20,691 nt of DNA, taken from the NCBI GenBank assembly GCA_947252755.1, contig CAMXWV010000016.1, forward strand, positions 1 through 20,691. The letters run 5' to 3'. The position numbers and the translations under genes were made by a program. This document shows positions 16,930-20,691 of this stretch, piece by piece (the stretch's first letter is position 1; each line of letters opens with the position of its first letter). This stretch comes from an uncultured Dermabacter sp. (lineage in GTDB: Bacteria > Actinomycetota > Actinomycetes > Actinomycetales > Dermabacteraceae). The notes beneath the pieces were generated by a model. That model had not been told where the DNA came from. It was given only the letters and a program-made list of their open reading frames with translations, and did not search any database.

Positions 16930-19077
16930 GTGGCACTTGAAGTGCTTAGTGACCTCTCCAAGGTCCGCAACATCGGCATCATGGCCCACATCGATGCCGG
17001 TAAGACGACCACGTCCGAACGCATCCTGTTCTACACCGGCATCAACTACAAGATGGGCGAAACCCACGACGGCGCCGGCACCATGGACTGGATGGAGCAG
17101 GAGAAGGAGCGCGGCATCACGATCACGTCTGCCGCCACCACCTGCTACTGGCACAACACCCAGATCAACCTGATCGACACCCCGGGGCACGTGGACTTCA
17201 CCGTTGAGGTGGAGCGCTCGCTGCGCGTGCTTGACGGCGCAGTCGCCGTGTTCGACGGCAAGGAAGGCGTGGAGCCGCAGTCCGAGACCGTGTGGCGGCA
17301 GGCTGACAAGTACAACGTTCCGCGCATTTGCTTCGTGAACAAGATGGACAAGCTCGGTGCAGACTTCTTCTTCACCGTCTCCACCATCGTTGACCGTCTG
17401 GGCGCACGCCCGATCGTCATGCAGGTTCCGATCGGCGCGGAGAATGAGTTCCGCGGCGTTGTGGACCTGGTGACCCTCAAGGCCTACGAGTGGCCGGAGA
17501 CCTTCCCGGAGGACAACCCGGAGTACGGCGCCAAGAAGGGCGAGCCGACCTTCGGTCGCCTGATGGTGGAGATCCCGATCCCGGAAGAGCTCCAGGGCAA
17601 GGTTGATGAGTACCGCTCCAAGCTGCTCGAGGATGTTGCTGAAACGTCCGAGGAGCTCATGGAGAAGTACCTTGAAGATGGCGACCTCACCGCGGAGGAG
17701 ATCCGCGCGGGTGTCCGTGCGGTCACCATCACCGGTGAGGCCTACCCGGTGTTCGCCGGCTCCGCCTTCAAGAACAAGGGCGTGCAGCCCGTGCTCGACG
17801 CGGTCGAGTACTACCTCCCGTCCCCGCTGGACATGCCGGCGATGACCGGTTACAAGCCGGGAGACGAGGAGACCGAACTGGTCCGTGAGCACCGCGTGGA
17901 CGAGCCGTTCTCGGCTCTTGCCTTCAAGGTGGCAGCACACCCGTTCTTCGGCACCCTCACCTACATCCGCGTGTACTCCGGTCACGTGAAGACGGGTGAG
18001 CAGGTTCTGAACACGACCACCGGCAAGAAGGAACGCGTCGGCAAGCTGTTCCAGATGCACTCCAACAAGGAGAACCCGGTGGAGGAGGCCTTCGCTGGCC
18101 ACATCTACGCGTTCATCGGCCTGAAGGACACCACCACCGGTGACACCCTCTCGGATGTCAACGCACCGGTCCAGCTCGAGTCCATGAGCTTCCCGGAGCC
18201 GGTGATCTCGGTGGCGATCGAGCCGAAGACCAAGGGTGACCAGGAGAAGCTCTCCACCGCTATTCAGCGCCTCGTCAAGGAGGATCCGACCTTCAAGGTT
18301 GAGCTGGATGAGGAGACCGGCCAGACCGTGATCCGCGGAATGGGCGAGCTGCACCTGGACGTGTTCGTGGACCGGATGCGCCGCGAATTCAAGGTTGAGG
18401 CGAACATCGGTGCCCCGCAGGTTGCGTACCGCGAGACCATCAAGCGCACCGTGGACAAGTTCGAATACACCCACAAGAAGCAGACCGGCGGTTCCGGCCA
18501 GTTCGCGAAGGTGCAGGTCACCTACGAGCCGCTGACCGATGCGGAAGCCGGTGTGTTCTACGAGTTCGAGAACCTGGTGACCGGTGGCCGCATTCCTCGC
18601 GAGTACATCCCCAGCGTGGATGCGGGCATCCAGGATGCTCTGCAGTCCGGCGTCCTGGCGGGCTACCCGGTGGTCAACGTCAAGGCATCGCTGATCGACG
18701 GCGCCTACCATGACGTGGACTCCTCGGAGATGGCGTTCAAGATCGCAGGCTCCATCGCAACCCGTGAGGCCCTCAAGAAGGCCAACCCGGTGCTGCTGGA
18801 GCCGGTCATGGACGTTGAGGTCCGTACTCCTGAGGAGTACATGGGCGATGTGATCGGTGATCTCAACAAGCGCCGCGGGTCGATCTCCTCCATGGAGGAC
18901 GCCAGCGGTGTGAAGATCGTCCGCGCACTCGTCCCGCTGTCGGAGATGTTCGGCTACGTCGGCGACCTGCGGTCCTTCACCCAGGGCCGCGCTGTGTACT
19001 CGATGCAGTTCGACAGCTACGCAGAGGTCCCCAAGAACATCGCTGACGAGATCATCGCGAAGACTCGCGGCGAATGA
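16930..19077 (+). CDS. fusA: Elongation factor G
   Basis: The protein has 715 residues and is the GTPase that drives ribosomal translocation. GTP-binding motifs are AHIDAGKTT (19-27), RGITI switch (61-65), DTPGHVDF (83-90) and NKMD (137-140). Domains II-V follow at normal length, with domain IV carrying GGSGQFAKVQV and the C-terminal domain ending PKNIADEIIAKTRGE. GTG 16930 agrees with the family start (ALEVLSDLSKVRNIGI). GAAAGG lies about 10 nt before it. It is 39 nt after rpsG in the str operon and 124 nt before tuf. Confidence 0.98.
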   Translation: MALEVLSDLSKVRNIGIMAHIDAGKTTTSERILFYTGINYKMGETHDGAGTMDWMEQEKERGITITSAATTCYWHNTQINLIDTPGHVDFTVEVERSLRVLDGAVAVFDGKEGVEPQSETVWRQADKYNVPRICFVNKMDKLGADFFFTVSTIVDRLGARPIVMQVPIGAENEFRGVVDLVTLKAYEWPETFPEDNPEYGAKKGEPTFGRLMVEIPIPEELQGKVDEYRSKLLEDVAETSEELMEKYLEDGDLTAEEIRAGVRAVTITGEAYPVFAGSAFKNKGVQPVLDAVEYYLPSPLDMPAMTGYKPGDEETELVREHRVDEPFSALAFKVAAHPFFGTLTYIRVYSGHVKTGEQVLNTTTGKKERVGKLFQMHSNKENPVEEAFAGHIYAFIGLKDTTTGDTLSDVNAPVQLESMSFPEPVISVAIEPKTKGDQEKLSTAIQRLVKEDPTFKVELDEETGQTVIRGMGELHLDVFVDRMRREFKVEANIGAPQVAYRETIKRTVDKFEYTHKKQTGGSGQFAKVQVTYEPLTDAEAGVFYEFENLVTGGRIPREYIPSVDAGIQDALQSGVLAGYPVVNVKASLIDGAYHDVDSSEMAFKIAGSIATREALKKANPVLLEPVMDVEVRTPEEYMGDVIGDLNKRRGSISSMEDASGVKIVRALVPLSEMFGYVGDLRSFTQGRAVYSMQFDSYAEVPKNIADEIIAKTRGE

Positions 19078-19086
19078 GACTCGGAT

Positions 19087-19158
19087 GATCGGCGGTTAGA
19101 CTGATCTCTATCCGCTGATCCTCGGATCCTTCGGGCGGGGCCCCGGCGCCCCACCCGA
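19087..19158 (+). promoter_or_regulatory. fusA-tuf spacer with inverted repeats and possible tuf promoter
   Basis: GATCGGCGG (19087-19095) pairs with CCGCTGATC (19112-19120), one G-U. The loop between holds TAGACT (19097-19102), a TANNNT candidate -10 box without a good -35. Further down TCGGGCGGGG (19131-19140) pairs with CCCCACCCGA (19149-19158) with one mismatch and an 8-nt loop. Neither hairpin has a T run. They may be leader structures or act on read-through from fusA to tuf. Confidence 0.35.
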
Positions 19159-19201
19159 GACAGTTCAACAAGAACCAAACACAGTCCTAGGAGGACACAC
19201 T

Positions 19202-20389
19202 ATGGCTAAGGCCAAGTTCGAGCGCACCAAGCCGCACGTCAACATCGGCACCATCGGTCACGTGGACCACGGTAAGACCACGCTGACCGCTGCGATCTCG
19301 AAGGTGCTGCACGACCAGTACCCGGAGCTCAACGAGTCCCGCGACTACGACCAGATCGATAACGCGCCCGAGGAGAAGCAGCGCGGCATCACGATCAACA
19401 TCTCGCACATCGAGTACGAGACCGAGGCGCGCCACTACGCGCACGTTGACGCCCCGGGTCACGCTGACTACGTGAAGAACATGATCACCGGTGCTGCTCA
19501 GATGGACGGCGCAATCCTCGTGGTTGCCGCCACCGACGGCCCGATGGCTCAGACCCGTGAGCACGTGCTGCTCGCCCGCCAGGTGGGCGTGCCGGCCCTG
19601 CTCGTTGCTCTGAACAAGTGCGACATGGTTGACGACGAGGAGATCCTCGAGCTCGTTGAGATGGAGGTCCGCGAGCTGCTCGGTTCGCAGGGCTTCGACG
19701 AGGACGCACCGGTCCACCAGGTCTCCGCTTACCAGGCTCTGCAGGGTGAGGAGAAGTGGGTCAAGTCCGTGCAGGACCTCATGGCGTCCGTGGATGAGTA
19801 CATCCCGAACCCGGAGCGTGACCTGGACAAGCCGTTCCTCATGCCGATCGAGGACGTCTTCACCATCACCGGCCGCGGCACCGTGGTGACCGGCAAGGTG
19901 GAGCGCGGCAAGCTGGCGATCAACTCCGAGATCGAGATCGTGGGCATCCGCGCACCGCAGAAGACCACCGTGACCGGTATCGAGATGTTCCACAAGCAGA
20001 TGGACGAGGCATGGGCAGGCGAGAACTGCGGCCTCCTCCTGCGCGGCACCAAGCGTGAGGACGTGGAGCGCGGCCAGGTTGTTGTGATCCCGGGCTCCAT
20101 CACCCCGCACACCAACTTCGAGGCACAGGTGTACATCCTGTCCAAGGACGAGGGCGGCCGTCACAACCCGTTCTACACGAATTACCGTCCGCAGTTCTAC
20201 TTCCGCACGACCGACGTCACCGGCGTCATCCAGCTGCCCGAGGGCACCGAGATGGTCATGCCGGGCGACAACACTGAGATGACCGTTGAGCTCATCCAGC
20301 CGATCGCTATGGAAGAGGGCCTCGGCTTCGCTATCCGTGAGGGTGGCCGCACCGTTGGCTCCGGCCGCGTGACCAAGATCCTCTCCTGA
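19202..20389 (+). CDS. tuf: Elongation factor Tu
   Basis: The protein has 395 residues and delivers aminoacyl-tRNA to the ribosome. GTP-binding motifs are GHVDHGKT (19-26), RGITI (61-65), DAPGH (83-87, the Ala form common in Micrococcales) and NKCD (138-141). Domain II contains EDVFTITGRGTVVTG and domain III ends EGGRTVGSGRVTKIL. ATG 19202 follows a strong AGGAGGA site (19189-19195). It lies downstream of fusA as in most actinobacteria and ends before a strong terminator. Confidence 0.98.
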   Translation: MAKAKFERTKPHVNIGTIGHVDHGKTTLTAAISKVLHDQYPELNESRDYDQIDNAPEEKQRGITINISHIEYETEARHYAHVDAPGHADYVKNMITGAAQMDGAILVVAATDGPMAQTREHVLLARQVGVPALLVALNKCDMVDDEEILELVEMEVRELLGSQGFDEDAPVHQVSAYQALQGEEKWVKSVQDLMASVDEYIPNPERDLDKPFLMPIEDVFTITGRGTVVTGKVERGKLAINSEIEIVGIRAPQKTTVTGIEMFHKQMDEAWAGENCGLLLRGTKREDVERGQVVVIPGSITPHTNFEAQVYILSKDEGGRHNPFYTNYRPQFYFRTTDVTGVIQLPEGTEMVMPGDNTEMTVELIQPIAMEEGLGFAIREGGRTVGSGRVTKILS

Positions 20390-20422
20390 TCCAGGTGAGA
20401 TCATCTGCGCGGTAGCGCACTG

Positions 20423-20454
20423 AAACGGCCCCGGTTCTGACCGGGGCCGTTTTC
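20423..20454 (+). terminator. Intrinsic terminator of tuf
   Basis: AAACGGCCCCGGT (20423-20435) pairs perfectly with ACCGGGGCCGTTT (20440-20452) around TCTG; the run TTTT (20450-20453) overlaps the end of the stem. This is a classic strong terminator 33 nt after the tuf stop. Confidence 0.93.
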
Positions 20455-20502
20455 GTTGCCGCCGCGCCATTACGCCCGCGGCGTCTCCACCCGCGCCGCT
20501 GT

Positions 20503-20557
20503 CGCCGCGTCCGCGTCGTCTCCACCCGCGCCGTCTCCACCCGCAGAACGTGAGTTT
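20503..20557. repeat. Direct repeat, left copy (55 bp)
   Basis: This 55-bp stretch is identical to 20637-20691. It combines GC-rich units containing CGTCTCCACCCGC, twice in tandem at a 15-bp period, with the start of a palindromic element (GAACGTGAGTTT). A further CGTCTCCACCCGC lies just upstream at 20482-20494. Confidence 0.9.
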
Positions 20558-20597
20558 TGTGCGGTATTTCGACGTTTTAGCGCACAGAACCCACGTT
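20547..20597. repeat. Palindromic intergenic element
   Basis: AACGTGAGTTTTGTGCG (20547-20563) and CGCACAGAACCCACGTT (20581-20597) are inverted copies matching at 15 of 17 positions, around a 17-nt AT-rich loop. The stretch is much richer in A and T than its surroundings. It holds no credible gene. It looks like a REP- or MITE-like intergenic element; this is inferred from shape. Confidence 0.55.
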
Positions 20598-20636
20598 TTC
20601 GGGGCGGGGTCCGCGTCGCCGTACCTCATGTCGCTG

Positions 20637-20691
20637 CGCCGCGTCCGCGTCGTCTCCACCCGCGCCGTCTCCACCCGCAGAACGTGAGTTT
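20637..20691. repeat. Direct repeat, right copy, cut by the window edge
   Basis: Identical over all 55 visible bases to 20503-20557, offset 134 bp. The copy breaks off at the window edge, in the first bases of another palindromic element, so the unit of about 134 bp may continue in tandem beyond it. Confidence 0.88.

Noticed and set aside
20482..20691. CRISPR array
   Set aside because: The repeats are of mixed length, partly in direct tandem, with no regular unique spacers and no cas gene nearby.

Overview
The window is a high-GC actinobacterial chromosome segment carrying the core transcription/translation cluster. Gene order, GTG and TTG starts, the acidic N-terminal extension on NusG and the RpfB-type resuscitation factor point to Actinomycetota. 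The EF-Tu and RpoB sequences look most like Micrococcales, perhaps the Dermabacter/Brachybacterium group; that placement is from memory of those proteins, not a search.

Layout, left to right: tRNA-Trp(CCA), secE, nusG, rplK and rplA on the plus strand, ending at a strong symmetric terminator (2440-2483). A minus-strand polyphosphate kinase gene (ppk2) follows. Then rplJ-rplL sits behind a long leader in which the L10-type attenuator can be read base by base, with a terminator at 4681-4713. Two tandem paralogous lipoprotein genes of unknown function lie between rplL and rpoB. rpoB-rpoC has its own promoter (6472-6500) and a terminator after rpoC. An RpfB-like cell-wall hydrolase gene follows, then the str operon (rpsL, rpsG, fusA) behind a highly structured leader, then tuf and its terminator. 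The right edge holds GC-rich direct repeats that flank a palindromic element and run off the window.

How it works together: SecE is part of the Sec translocon. NusG, RpoB and RpoC are the transcription machinery. L11, L1, L10, L12, S12, S7, EF-G and EF-Tu build or drive the ribosome, mostly at the GTPase centre and decoding site. Several leaders look like autogenous feedback sites: an L1 operator before rplK, an L10 attenuator before rplJ, and an unassigned structured leader before rpsL. The accessory insertions in this conserved block are ppk2, the lipoprotein pair and the rpf gene. Each has separate transcription signals or candidates for them.

I found no mobile element, CRISPR array, phage gene or clearly new multi-gene system. 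The least explained items are the lipoprotein pair with duplicated leaderless promoters, the structured RNA and tiny overlapping ORF before rpf, the rpsL leader, and the palindromic repeat array at the right edge.
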